This document shows, piece by piece, positions 25,610-34,821 of a stretch of 64,000 bases of DNA. The position numbers and the translations under genes are program-made. Source of the stretch: Agrobacterium sp. AGB01 (GTDB taxonomy: Bacteria; Pseudomonadota; Alphaproteobacteria; Rhizobiales; Rhizobiaceae); the NCBI RefSeq assembly GCF_014851585.1, contig NZ_JACVAB010000006.1:1-64000 (forward strand), in the 5' to 3' direction. A model generated the notes under the pieces. The model was not told the origin of the DNA. It saw only the letters and a list, made by a program, of their open reading frames with translations, and did not search any database. Position 1 is the stretch's first letter, and each line of letters begins with the position of its first letter.

Positions 25610-28077
25610 CACCCCCAATCCTGACTGAAAGCATGATTCATACCCTCCTTTCAGATGGATGGATGCTGACGACCACACCTGCCAACGCTTTCGAGAAACC
25701 ATCGGACATTTCCGCAGAGACACAGCAGATCACGGCATGTGTTCCCGGCACCGTTGCCGAAGCGCTGGAAAATGCCGGCATGTTCGACCGAAACAACCCG
25801 CACCCACTTGATACGCACGATGCGTGGTACAGGCTTGCCCTGAAAACTGATGCGCCGGCTGATGTCATGCTGCACTTTGCTGGCCTTGCCACCGTGGCAG
25901 AGGTGTTTCTGAACGACACGCTGATCCTGTCATCCGAAAGCATGTTTGAAAGTCACGATGTTTCCGTCCATTTGAGCGGTAACGACAATTTGGCGATATG
26001 TTTTCGCGCCCTCGCGCCACACCTTGCCCGCAAGGGACCAAGGGCGAGTTGGCGGCCGCAAATGATGAACACACAAGGGTTACGGCTAATCAGAACCACG
26101 GCGCTCGGTTATATGCCCGGCTGGTGCCCGGAGATCCACGCCGTAGGTCCTTGGCGGCCAATCAGCTATTCGCGCCCCGCCGAGCAGGCAATCAAGGATC
26201 TGGTGCTCAGATCCGACCTTTCAGACAAAGGTGATGGCCTTCTCTCGATCGCCTTCAAACTGCAAAACCGCACTGATACGATTTCAGTTCATTGTGCCGA
26301 TCATTCGCTGACGCTGCAACAGAACGACGACGGCGATATCGCTGGCCAGTTGACCATTCCCAGCGTTGCGCAATGGTGGCCACACACGCATGGCACACCG
26401 CAACTGCATGACGTCACACTGAAGATCGGTGGCGAAACATACCCTCTGGGTCAGACGGGGTTTCGCCGCATTGAGGTCGATAGCGGTTCTGACGGCAATG
26501 ACTTTACCATCAAGATAAATGGTGAGCGCATCTTCTGCCGTGGCGCCGTATGGACCAATGCCGATATCATGCGGCTTCCCGGAGCGCGCACCGATTACGA
26601 GCCATGGCTGAAACTGGCTGCAGATGCCGGCATGAACATGATCCGCATCGGCGGAACCATGACCTATGAAACGCCTGAGTTCTTCAAACTCTGCGACGAA
26701 TTGGGCCTCATGGTCTGGCAGGATCTGATGTTTGCGAATTTTGATTATCCGGCAAAGGATGAAACATTTTGCGAGCACGTCAAAACTGAAGTGTCGCAAT
26801 TTCTTGCGGGAACGGCCTCGTCTCCCTCGCTGACCATCCTCTGCGGTGGCAGTGAAATGCACCAGCAAGGCGCCATGCTTGGCCTGCCGGAAACAATCTG
26901 GAATGGCTCGCTAACACAGGAAATCCTGCCGGAACTGGCAACCCGCCAACGTCCTGATGTGCCATTGGTTGCCAATTCACCCAGCGGCGGTGCATTACCG
27001 TTTTATCCGAATTCTGGAATAGCCCATTATTACGGTGTCGGCGCGTACTGCCGCCCTTTGGACGATGCCCGTCGCGCCAATGTGCGTTTTGCAGCCGAAT
27101 GCCTAGCATTTTCCAACGTGCCGCAACAACAGACGCTTGATCGGCATCTATCGGTGCCAGCAGTGATTGACCCCACATGGAAAAAGCAAGTCCCCCGTGA
27201 CCGCAGCGCATCCTGGGATTTTGAAGATATCCGTGAGCATTACGTGACAGAGCTTTATGACGTCGTTCCAAACCGATTGCGCCGTGAAGATCCAAGCCGT
27301 TATCTCGACTACTCCCGCGCCGTCACCGCTGACGTGATGGAGGCGACATTTGCTGAATGGCGCCGGCCCGGTTCATCCTGCAACGGTGCCCTCGTCTGGA
27401 CATTGCAAGACCTGATGCCGGGTGCCGGCTGGGGCGTGATTGACGCAACCGGCGAACCAAAACCGGCTTGGTATGGTCTGAAAAGAGCATTCCGCCCGGT
27501 ACAACTGCTGTTGAGCGATGAAGGCACCAATGGGCTGGACGTCCACGTCATCAACGAGACCTCAGCTGCGCAGGATTTGATTGTTGAACTGACCTGCCTG
27601 AGAGATGGCAGCCAGCCGGTCGTAAGCGCACGGCGAGAGTTACATCTTGCGGCAAGACAGACCACAACCATCGCAGCGAGCGATCTGTTCGGGGCATTTT
27701 TTGATACGACCTATGCCTATCGCTTCGGTCCGCCGTCCCATGATGTCACTGTAGCGCGGCTCAAAAATGCTGCTGACGAGGAGGTCATGTCAGAAGCGTT
27801 TCATTTCCCGCTGGGCCGGTCATGGGCGATGCACGCGCCCGATATCGAGGTCCATCTGCTGCGAAACGACAAGGGAAACTGGTGTCTGAAACTGACAACC
27901 AATCGGCTGGCACAGTCCGTTCGTGTCCAGGTGGATAATTTCCGCGCCTCGGACGACTGGTTCCATCTCGCACCGGGTGCCGCCAAGACGATTGAACTGG
28001 TCGCCAGAAGCGGTGACGAAATGCTGCCATCGGGTGAAATCACCACACTGTCCTCAAAACAGGTGCTGCGGTTTTAA
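25606..28077 (+). CDS. Glycoside hydrolase family 2 protein, beta-mannosidase-like
   Basis: The 823-aa protein has the GH2 order: N-terminal sugar-binding beta domain (AWYRLALKTDAPADVMLHF, GLATVAEVFLNDT), immunoglobulin-like domain and TIM barrel (GMNMIRIGGTMTYETPEFFKLCDELGLMVWQDLMFANFDYP). The likely acid/base is Glu417 in LCGGSEMHQQ and the nucleophile Glu498 in RFAAECLAFSNVP, corresponding by position to GxNE and SExG motifs of beta-mannosidases though both motifs are divergent. No signal peptide, so cytosolic. It overlaps DUF1839 by four bases; GTG 25606 or ATG 25633 may be the start. Its stop overlaps the convergent hydrolase gene. Role might be trimming or transglycosylating a sugar conjugate made here. 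Confidence 0.85.
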   Translation: MTPPILTESMIHTLLSDGWMLTTTPANAFEKPSDISAETQQITACVPGTVAEALENAGMFDRNNPHPLDTHDAWYRLALKTDAPADVMLHFAGLATVAEVFLNDTLILSSESMFESHDVSVHLSGNDNLAICFRALAPHLARKGPRASWRPQMMNTQGLRLIRTTALGYMPGWCPEIHAVGPWRPISYSRPAEQAIKDLVLRSDLSDKGDGLLSIAFKLQNRTDTISVHCADHSLTLQQNDDGDIAGQLTIPSVAQWWPHTHGTPQLHDVTLKIGGETYPLGQTGFRRIEVDSGSDGNDFTIKINGERIFCRGAVWTNADIMRLPGARTDYEPWLKLAADAGMNMIRIGGTMTYETPEFFKLCDELGLMVWQDLMFANFDYPAKDETFCEHVKTEVSQFLAGTASSPSLTILCGGSEMHQQGAMLGLPETIWNGSLTQEILPELATRQRPDVPLVANSPSGGALPFYPNSGIAHYYGVGAYCRPLDDARRANVRFAAECLAFSNVPQQQTLDRHLSVPAVIDPTWKKQVPRDRSASWDFEDIREHYVTELYDVVPNRLRREDPSRYLDYSRAVTADVMEATFAEWRRPGSSCNGALVWTLQDLMPGAGWGVIDATGEPKPAWYGLKRAFRPVQLLLSDEGTNGLDVHVINETSAAQDLIVELTCLRDGSQPVVSARRELHLAARQTTTIAASDLFGAFFDTTYAYRFGPPSHDVTVARLKNAADEEVMSEAFHFPLGRSWAMHAPDIEVHLLRNDKGNWCLKLTTNRLAQSVRVQVDNFRASDDWFHLAPGAAKTIELVARSGDEMLPSGEITTLSSKQVLRF

Positions 28078-29876
28078 TCCGCCGCCAGCGCCAGCTCCCT
28101 GACCTTGTCGAGATAAATCTTGCGCGCATGTTCCGGCGAAAGATTGTGATCTGCATTTGGCATGATTGCGAAGGACACATTGGGGTAGGCCTTCAGCCCC
28201 CGCCCGCTCACGTCAAAATAATAATTGAAGTGATCAAGTCCGGCATCATTTTCGCTGTAGAGAAGCGCCACCTTGGTTTTCTGGGCCTTCAAAGTATCAA
28301 ACGCCGCATAGACCGAACGACCAAACTCATTATGTGAGCGGAACAGTCGTGCTGTCCTGACGCCAATCTGTTTGCCGACCGCCTTGCCAATGTTAATGGC
28401 AGCACTCGGCAAATCCACTTCACCCTTCAGGATCCGGGTAAAGGTGCCCCGGTTCAACATGCGTTCGCGATATTCGCCAAACGACCGCGGTTTATGATCA
28501 AGGCTATCCTCGACAGAACGCCCTTTCTCCCAGCGGAAACAATCCGCATTCACCACGATGGCCCCCCTGATGCGCTCATCGGCCAGTGCACTGCTAAAGG
28601 CCACAAACGCACCACTGCACCGCCCAGCCGCAATCACCGGTCTCTTGCCGCGGCTCTGCATGAAATCGACCGCTTCGATCACGTCGATATTTTGCGCTTC
28701 TTCATAGAGAACCTGTTGCGGAACACCCGGTAGCGGTGGACTGTCGGCAATATTCGCGCCGTCAAATCGCAAGGAGGTTATGCCTTCTTTCGCCAGATCG
28801 CGGGCCATGCGCGCAGTCAGCCGTCCCCAGCCAGAATGGCGGTCATAGGCTGAGTTGAGGAAGACGACATTGGCGCCTCGCGGCTGGCCAAGTGGCTCAC
28901 ACACCACCCCAAACAGACGACCTCTTTCACCGAATTGAACCGGCGTCTCGGTAAATCCAGGCCCGGTCAGCACCGCGTTTTGTGGCTGATCTGCATGGAT
29001 AGGTCCGTCAGCGCAAGGTTCTGACCGCTCCTTCACCCATGAGACAATATTCTCAACGAGACCATCGGGAATGATGGATTGGGTTGGAGAGGACACCAGC
29101 GCATCATATCCGGCAAACGCAATGGCGTCGGCTTTGGCATCCAAAGCCTTGAAATGTTTAAGAAGATCGTCCTCGGCAATGCGCTCGGGCCGCGTCACAA
29201 ACAGACAATCGAAGGACAGGATGGTTTCAAGCTTGAGCAGATTGATTTTTTTGATCGCATCCGCAACGCCAGCCGGCATTAGAAGACCTGCTATGGAACC
29301 GGGATCTTTCAACCGCTGATCTGCAGGCAAACCAAGCCCGTCATCGATCATTGAAGACCACATGGCTGTTTCACGCAGATAATTGCGACCGGAAACAACC
29401 GGCGCCATCATGACCAACGCGTCGATTTTACCCGCTTTCGTCAAGGCTTCGCAGGCCATGATGCAACCAAGGCCCTGCGCGATCACCACCAGTTTCCGGC
29501 AGCCGGATGAAGCTTGAAGGGTTTGGGCAGCATCCACAACACTTTGGATCCAGACCTCAGCACCCGCATCGCTCCCATCAGGATCAAGGGAATCACCCGT
29601 GCCCGGATAATCAAAACGCAGACTTGCGATGCCGACGTCCGACAGGCGCTCCGCCATGATACGCTGCAGTTTGCGCGTGCACAGTTCTTCCATTCCCCAA
29701 GGACTGAGGAAAAGCACAGCCGTATCCGTGAGATTGTTTTCATCGGGAAAATGAAAAATGCCTGCGCACTGCGAAAAAACCACCGGCCTCGCGGCATAGG
29801 AAACAAGCAGCCTGCTTTTCGCTTGAATATCAATATTCTGAGGAAGATCAGTCTTGATCTGCGAGGTGTCTACCAT
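28074..29876 (-). CDS. Tandem (double) alpha/beta-hydrolase protein
   Basis: About 600 aa with two alpha/beta-hydrolase domains. Domain 1 (about 45-290) has FDYPGTGDS and a nucleophile elbow VIAQGLGCIMA where the serine is replaced by glycine (residue 135), so it may be inactive. Domain 2 (about 320-595) has RFDGANIAD, an elbow GRCSG placing Cys420 as nucleophile, Asp544 in SENDAGLDH and His577 in NADHNLSPEH, a possible Cys-Asp-His triad as in dienelactone hydrolases. Start is uncertain: ATG 29876, ATG 29906 and TTG 29918 are in frame. It is convergent with the GH2 gene, sharing stop bases, and divergent from the ABC-like gene. Similar proteins are annotated as acyltransferase/hydrolase near glycan loci; function unknown. 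Confidence 0.8.
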   Translation of the reverse strand: MVDTSQIKTDLPQNIDIQAKSRLLVSYAARPVVFSQCAGIFHFPDENNLTDTAVLFLSPWGMEELCTRKLQRIMAERLSDVGIASLRFDYPGTGDSLDPDGSDAGAEVWIQSVVDAAQTLQASSGCRKLVVIAQGLGCIMACEALTKAGKIDALVMMAPVVSGRNYLRETAMWSSMIDDGLGLPADQRLKDPGSIAGLLMPAGVADAIKKINLLKLETILSFDCLFVTRPERIAEDDLLKHFKALDAKADAIAFAGYDALVSSPTQSIIPDGLVENIVSWVKERSEPCADGPIHADQPQNAVLTGPGFTETPVQFGERGRLFGVVCEPLGQPRGANVVFLNSAYDRHSGWGRLTARMARDLAKEGITSLRFDGANIADSPPLPGVPQQVLYEEAQNIDVIEAVDFMQSRGKRPVIAAGRCSGAFVAFSSALADERIRGAIVVNADCFRWEKGRSVEDSLDHKPRSFGEYRERMLNRGTFTRILKGEVDLPSAAINIGKAVGKQIGVRTARLFRSHNEFGRSVYAAFDTLKAQKTKVALLYSENDAGLDHFNYYFDVSGRGLKAYPNVSFAIMPNADHNLSPEHARKIYLDKVRELALAAD

Positions 29877-29918
29877 ATCCAAACCGTACCGCTCTGATTT
29901 CCACATACCTTGCCGCAA

Positions 29919-30222
29919 ATAGCTTAAATATTAGCACATTGCATAGTGTGTTTCTTCAAAGCATAAAACCCTGGCGCGAATCTTAGGGTAATATGCACGC
30001 AAATCATCACACCGGTCGCTTACATAAATTTGAACCGCGTCACGCTTGCAGTTAATCAGCATCGCAGTTAGTTCACCGAGAATAATATCTTGCTCTGGCA
30101 ATCTCACCGCTCAGAACCTATTTCCTCAACCAATAAAGCTCACATGTTTGCGAGGATGGCTTTGACGCCACCCAAGGCATTAATTATAGTCACCTTCACT
30201 CCGACAGGGCATTTAAGCATAC
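29919..30222. other. Divergent intergenic region, AT-rich
   Basis: About 300 bp between the double hydrolase and the ABC-like gene, with no gene supported. It should hold promoters for both directions. I saw no FNR/FixK box and no convincing CRP-type palindrome; a short direct repeat GCAGTTA occurs around 30048 and 30064. Confidence 0.4.
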
Positions 30223-32949
30223 ATGGAAAAAAGCCTCGCCCGCTATATCTGGACCCACACCAGGCGGCAGCAACTCTGGATTTTGTTCATCGTCGCCCTG
30301 TCGATGATTCCATACTTCCTGTCTTTTGATCTGCCAAAGCAGATTGTCAACGGTCCGATTCAGGGCGGCGGGTTTGAAGGCGTAAACGCCACCCAGCTGT
30401 TCATGCATCTGGAAGTCGATCTTCCATTCTGGGGTACCGTGACGCTTTTTCCCGGCGTCGAACTCAACCGAATGATGACCCTTATGGGGTTGAGTTTTAC
30501 CTTCCTCGTCCTCGTCATCATCAACGGCCTGTTCAAATATTACATCAACACCTTTAAGGGCCGGCTTGGCGAGCGTCTGCTTCGCCGCATTCGTTTTGAC
30601 TTGATCGACCGTATCCTGCGTTTTCCGCCTTCTCACTTCAAGCGAGTGAAGGGGTCGGAAATATCAAGTATGGTGAAAGACGAAGTGGAGCCGCTGGGTG
30701 GTTTTACCGGCGACGCCTTCGTGCAGCCCGCCCTTCTTGGCGGACAGGCATTTTCGGCGCTGTTCTTCATCCTTGTACAGAACCTGTGGCTCGGGCTGAT
30801 TGCTGCTTTTATGGCGGCGATACAGGTCGGCATCATTCCAAAGATGCGTCGTCGCCTGATCGATTTGGGTCGTCAGCGCCAGTTGAGCGCCCGTCTTCTG
30901 GCCGGCCGCATCGGTGAAATCGTTGATGGTATTGGCACAATCCATGCCTACGACACATCGAATTATGAACGCGCCGACGCTGCCCATCGGCTTGGTGAGA
31001 TTTTCAGGATTCGTTATGACCTCTACCAATGGAAGTTTCTGGTCAAGTTCATCAACAACTTCCTGGCACAGCTGACACCGTTCTTTTTCTACGCGATCGG
31101 TGGTTATCTGACCCTCAAGGGTAGCCTTGACGTCGGTCAGTTGGTTGCCGTCATCAACGCCTATAAGGAACTGCCGGGACCGCTCAAGGAGCTGATCGAC
31201 TGGGATCAGGCACGCCAGGATGTGCAGGTCAAATACGAGCAGGTCATCGAACAATTCGATTCGTCGAACATGATCCCGCCGGAAATCCAGACAGTTTCGC
31301 TGGCGGCGGCTGGCACTTTGACGGCTGCCATCACCATCGACAAGCTGGTTCTCGACGACGACAGCGGTGCGCGCATTCTCGAGCCGACCTCACTTAGTAT
31401 CGAGCGCGGCGAAAAAATCGCCATTGTCGGCGGTGCGGCGGCTGAAGCACTTGCCGAAGCAATTGGACGCACCATTCGTCCCGCCAGCGGCAAGATCTGT
31501 ATCGCTTCGGACGACATACTCGAAATACCCGAATCCACCACTGGGCGGCGCATTTCCTATGTCTCTTCCGACACCTACTTCTTCCACGGCAGCCTGAAGG
31601 ACAACCTGCTTTACGGTCTCAAACATGCGCCGCTGAAGTCGAAGTCCTATGTTGGCAAGGAAGCGGACACCCGCAAATGGGAAATTCTGGAAGCCAAGCT
31701 TGCCGGTAACACCGACATGGATCTGCGCGGAGACTGGATCGATTACGAATCCACACCTAGCGGCAGTGATAAGCCGGGCAGCCTAGCGCATGACATGTTC
31801 ACGGTTCTCGAGAAAGTTCAGCTTTCGTCGGACATTCTCGAGTTTGCGCTTCGCTCATCCATCGACCCGCTGTCTGACCTGCATCTTGCTGCCCGAATTG
31901 TTGAAATGCGTCAGGCCTTGCGTGGCGAATTGCAGCGCGAAAATCTCAGCAACATCATCGTGCCGTTTGAGCTGGAAAGCTACAACACAGAAGCAACGGT
32001 CGGTGAAAACCTGCTGTTCGGCACCATGCGTGATACCACCCTGACAGGCCGCACGATTGTCGAGAGTGAGTATTTCCGCAAGTTGATGATCGAAACCGGC
32101 CTGTCACGCACGCTGTTCGACATGGGCTATACGATTGCGGAAAACCTGATCGAAATCTTCGGCGATCTGCCGGCAGACCACCCATTCTTCCAGCAGGTGA
32201 CCTTCCTGACGGCGGAAGAAATTCCGGCCTATCAGCAGATACTGCAGCGTCTGCAAAACGTTGGCGAAGACAAATACAACGGCGCAACTGACACTGAAAA
32301 ACGCGCCATGCTGCGTTTGAGCTTTTTCTACATCGAACCACGCCATCGTTTTGGTTTGCTGACACCTGATCTGATGAAGCAGATCGTCGAGGTGCGTCAC
32401 CAGTTCCATGATGGCCTGCCGGACGACTTGCGCAGTCTCATTGAACTTTATGACCCGGATCGCTATCTAAGCTCTACAAGCCTGCTGGATAACATTCTGT
32501 TTGGCAAGATTAGCCACCGACACACAGATGCATCGCGACGTATTCGCAGCATCGTCGCGAATGTGCTGCATGATCAAGGTCTTTATGAACGTGTTCTGGC
32601 AGTTGGTTTGAACTTTAATGTCGGTGCGGGCGGAAAACGTCTGTCGCCACTACAAAGACAGAAACTCAATCTGGCACGCGCGCTGATACGACGTTCCGAT
32701 TATTATATCTTCAATCGCCCGCTGCCAGGTCTCGACCACCGCCTGCAAGAAGCAATCGTTGAAAGCGTCATGACCTTTCTGCACCGCGAAGATGACAAGC
32801 CAGCGATCATATGGGTTCTGTCGAATGTTTCACTAACGCGTATGTTTGACCGCGTGGTTGTCTTCAATCAAGGCGCTCTGGCGGCAGATGGAACATACGA
32901 GACTCTTAACGAAGAAAACGCTATATTTCAAAAGATGGTAGCGACTTAA
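30223..32949 (+). CDS. ABC-exporter-like membrane protein with degenerate, expanded nucleotide-binding domain
   Basis: 908 aa. Residues 1-345 form an ABC exporter type transmembrane domain (six helices, coupling region RLGERLLRRIRFDLIDRIL). Residues 365-908 resemble an NBD but all catalytic motifs are altered: the Walker A position reads GGAAAEAL (403-410, no GKS/T), the Q-loop is VSSDTYFF (no Gln), the signature is LSPLQRQKLNLARAL (807-821), Walker B is YYIFNRPLPGLD (Asp-Glu replaced by Asn-Arg) and the switch His is missing (WVLSNVS). About 285 extra residues (466-750) interrupt the NBD, and the motif SLKDNLLYG (457-465) recurs as TVGENLLFG (592-600) and SLLDNILFG (753-761). It is therefore probably a pseudo-ATPase scaffold, sensor or non-hydrolysing channel. 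ATG 30223 starts a typical N terminus; no frameshift is seen. It precedes the CNB-domain gene by 46 nt. Confidence 0.85.
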   Translation: MEKSLARYIWTHTRRQQLWILFIVALSMIPYFLSFDLPKQIVNGPIQGGGFEGVNATQLFMHLEVDLPFWGTVTLFPGVELNRMMTLMGLSFTFLVLVIINGLFKYYINTFKGRLGERLLRRIRFDLIDRILRFPPSHFKRVKGSEISSMVKDEVEPLGGFTGDAFVQPALLGGQAFSALFFILVQNLWLGLIAAFMAAIQVGIIPKMRRRLIDLGRQRQLSARLLAGRIGEIVDGIGTIHAYDTSNYERADAAHRLGEIFRIRYDLYQWKFLVKFINNFLAQLTPFFFYAIGGYLTLKGSLDVGQLVAVINAYKELPGPLKELIDWDQARQDVQVKYEQVIEQFDSSNMIPPEIQTVSLAAAGTLTAAITIDKLVLDDDSGARILEPTSLSIERGEKIAIVGGAAAEALAEAIGRTIRPASGKICIASDDILEIPESTTGRRISYVSSDTYFFHGSLKDNLLYGLKHAPLKSKSYVGKEADTRKWEILEAKLAGNTDMDLRGDWIDYESTPSGSDKPGSLAHDMFTVLEKVQLSSDILEFALRSSIDPLSDLHLAARIVEMRQALRGELQRENLSNIIVPFELESYNTEATVGENLLFGTMRDTTLTGRTIVESEYFRKLMIETGLSRTLFDMGYTIAENLIEIFGDLPADHPFFQQVTFLTAEEIPAYQQILQRLQNVGEDKYNGATDTEKRAMLRLSFFYIEPRHRFGLLTPDLMKQIVEVRHQFHDGLPDDLRSLIELYDPDRYLSSTSLLDNILFGKISHRHTDASRRIRSIVANVLHDQGLYERVLAVGLNFNVGAGGKRLSPLQRQKLNLARALIRRSDYYIFNRPLPGLDHRLQEAIVESVMTFLHREDDKPAIIWVLSNVSLTRMFDRVVVFNQGALAADGTYETLNEENAIFQKMVAT

Positions 32950-32995
32950 GCGCATGACAGCCGAAAGCTGACAAAGAACCGGATAGGACAAGGCA

Positions 32996-33451
32996 ATGCT
33001 TTTCAAAGATGAAATACAGATGCTGCGGCGTGTTCCGTTTTTTTCGGAAATGGAGCCATCCAAGCTGAAGCTTCTCGCTTTTTCATCCGACCGTGTGAGC
33101 TATATGGCTGGCGAAGATCTGTTTCGTCAGGGCGATATGGGTGATGCCGCTTACGTACTTCTGACCGGCAAGGTTGATGTTCTCGTGGATTCGCCGTCCG
33201 GCCAGATCAAGCTGACCGAAATGAGCGGCAATGCCATCGTCGGTGAAATTGCCATTCTGTGTGACGGTGTCAGAACAGCAACGGTTCGCGCATCAACCTC
33301 GGTTGAAGCTCTTCGCATCGGCAAGGAACAATTCTTCAAGCTGATGTCAGACTTCCCGGATGTAACCATCAAGGTCATGCGCGTTCTCGCAGAACGTCTT
33401 ACGAGCACCACAACGGAGCTGGGCAAGGCAAGAGCACGGCTCGAACATTAA
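32996..33451 (+). CDS. Stand-alone cyclic-nucleotide-binding domain protein
   Basis: The 151-aa protein is one CNB (CAP-type effector) domain without a DNA-binding helix-turn-helix. The phosphate-binding cassette is intact: IVGEIAILCDGVRTATVRA, with Glu84 for the ribose hydroxyl and Arg93 for the cyclic phosphate. The N terminus (MLFKDEIQMLRRVPFFSEME) is helical, as in CNB proteins. It likely senses cAMP from the cyclase encoded 1.4 kb downstream and relays it by protein contact, perhaps to the ABC-like protein upstream. This functional link is inference from order and strand; the domain call is firm. Confidence 0.92.
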   Translation: MLFKDEIQMLRRVPFFSEMEPSKLKLLAFSSDRVSYMAGEDLFRQGDMGDAAYVLLTGKVDVLVDSPSGQIKLTEMSGNAIVGEIAILCDGVRTATVRASTSVEALRIGKEQFFKLMSDFPDVTIKVMRVLAERLTSTTTELGKARARLEH

Positions 33452-33567
33452 GTTTATTGCGTGACACGCACCCTATCCTCACCGGATATTTTCGTTCACA
33501 TGCGCTTTGAGGCAGAAAATAACCGGAACAATTAAAAAGGAAGAATATTTTTTGTTGTAATAAAACT

Positions 33568-33600
33568 GAAATGCTGACTGAATTAAAGAGACAGCATTTC
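33568..33600. repeat. 9-bp inverted repeat between CNB and MBL genes
   Basis: GAAATGCTG (33568-33576) pairs exactly with CAGCATTTC (33592-33600). No T-run follows. It may be an operator or mRNA hairpin in the 237-nt gap. Confidence 0.45.
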
Positions 33601-33688
33601 AACCGCAGGGCATCATCAGGATGGAGCTTGCGGCACGGCACCATGAAACACAGAGTATCATGGGAACCGTGGTGAGTAGAGGTGGATC

Positions 33689-34552
33689 ATGGTAGCGAGT
33701 TCCGGCGAAACAAGTCGGGAAAAGAGTGCAGACTTATTCCGCGTGAAAATATGGGGTGCACGAGGCACCTTGCCCGTATCAGGCGAAAATTTCTCCAAAT
33801 ATGGCGGCAATACCATCTGCATCGAAGTTCGCTGCGGAGAGCACGTTCTCATTTTTGATGCCGGATCGGGCATCATGCCAGCCGGCATGTCGCTGAAGGC
33901 TGAGGGTGTCTCCGACATAAATTTGTTTTTCAGCCACTGTCACTACGACCATATTGTCGGCTTCCCCTATTTCAAGCCGTTCTTCAATCAGGCCAATAAG
34001 GTTGCCATCTGGTCGGGCCATATGGCCGGCATCAAGACTACGCGCCAGATGCTCAACGAATTCATGAGCCCGCCGTGGTTTCCGGCACCGCTCGACATAT
34101 GCTGCGCCAAGATCGACCCACAGGATTTCAAGGCTGGCGACACGCTTGATGTTCGACCGGGCTTGGTCATCAAGACCGGCATGCTCAACCATCCCGGTAA
34201 CGCCATCGGCTATCGTATCGAATGGGCAGGCCGGACAATGGCCATCATCACCGACACCGAACACACGCCAGGCATCAATGATCCCAATGTTCTGGAACTG
34301 ATCAAGGATGTTGATCTGTTCCTCTATGACTGTTCTTTCACAGATGATGAAATGCAACAGTTCAAGGGCTATGGGCACTCGTCCTGGCAGCAGGCCATTC
34401 GTCTGGCAAAACTTGCCAATGCTTCCCGTGTCGGTTTCATCCATCACTCTCCGTGGCGCAGTGACGAAGATCTCGACAAGATCGATACGCAAGCTAGACT
34501 GGAATTTAATGGCGCATTTGCTGCCCTTGATGGCCAGACCATTGAACTCTAA
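33689..34552 (+). CDS. Metallo-beta-lactamase-fold hydrolase, possible phosphodiesterase
   Basis: 287-aa MBL-fold protein beginning FRVKIWGARGTLPVSGENFSKYGGNT, a start shared by cyclic-nucleotide phosphodiesterase-like and RNase Z-like MBL proteins. Metal ligands are present: HCHYDH (His83, His85, Asp87, His88), His168 in LNHPG, Asp189 in ITDTEH, His230 and His252. SD AGAGGTGG precedes ATG 33689. Between a cAMP-binding protein and an adenylate cyclase gene, a cAMP phosphodiesterase role is attractive, but MBL proteins have many substrates and nothing seen proves it. A terminator follows at 34597. Confidence 0.85.
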   Translation: MVASSGETSREKSADLFRVKIWGARGTLPVSGENFSKYGGNTICIEVRCGEHVLIFDAGSGIMPAGMSLKAEGVSDINLFFSHCHYDHIVGFPYFKPFFNQANKVAIWSGHMAGIKTTRQMLNEFMSPPWFPAPLDICCAKIDPQDFKAGDTLDVRPGLVIKTGMLNHPGNAIGYRIEWAGRTMAIITDTEHTPGINDPNVLELIKDVDLFLYDCSFTDDEMQQFKGYGHSSWQQAIRLAKLANASRVGFIHHSPWRSDEDLDKIDTQARLEFNGAFAALDGQTIEL

Positions 34553-34596
34553 GTATTTTTAATGCCAATCATGTGATGGGCCGTGATGCAGATTTG

Positions 34597-34625
34597 GCAG
34601 GTATGAAACGTGCCTGCTGTTTTTT
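34597..34625 (+). terminator. Terminator after the MBL gene
   Basis: GCAGGTA (34597-34603) pairs with TGCCTGC (34611-34617) including one G-U pair, followed by TGTTTTTT. It separates the ABC-CNB-MBL unit from the cyclase gene, which probably has its own promoter in 34626-34821. Confidence 0.7.
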
Positions 34626-34821
34626 CGCCACCATAACCTCACTATGCTGTTCACTGTGGTTCATATTCGAGGCGCACAGCAATGCTGTTTGCTATTCAAC
34701 ACCATCAGTCATACTGTCTTTAGGAAGTCGGCATCTTTGGGCAACAAACGGCAACCGAAACACCAGGAATATTCTGTTCCCGTCATGACCCAAAAGACCG
34801 TTTATCATCGGGCAACAGCAG

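Noticed and set aside
30223..32949. ABC-like gene as a pseudogene or frameshifted transporter
   Set aside because: The frame is intact over 908 codons with normal-looking protein sequence throughout, and the motif losses are coherent substitutions rather than stops.
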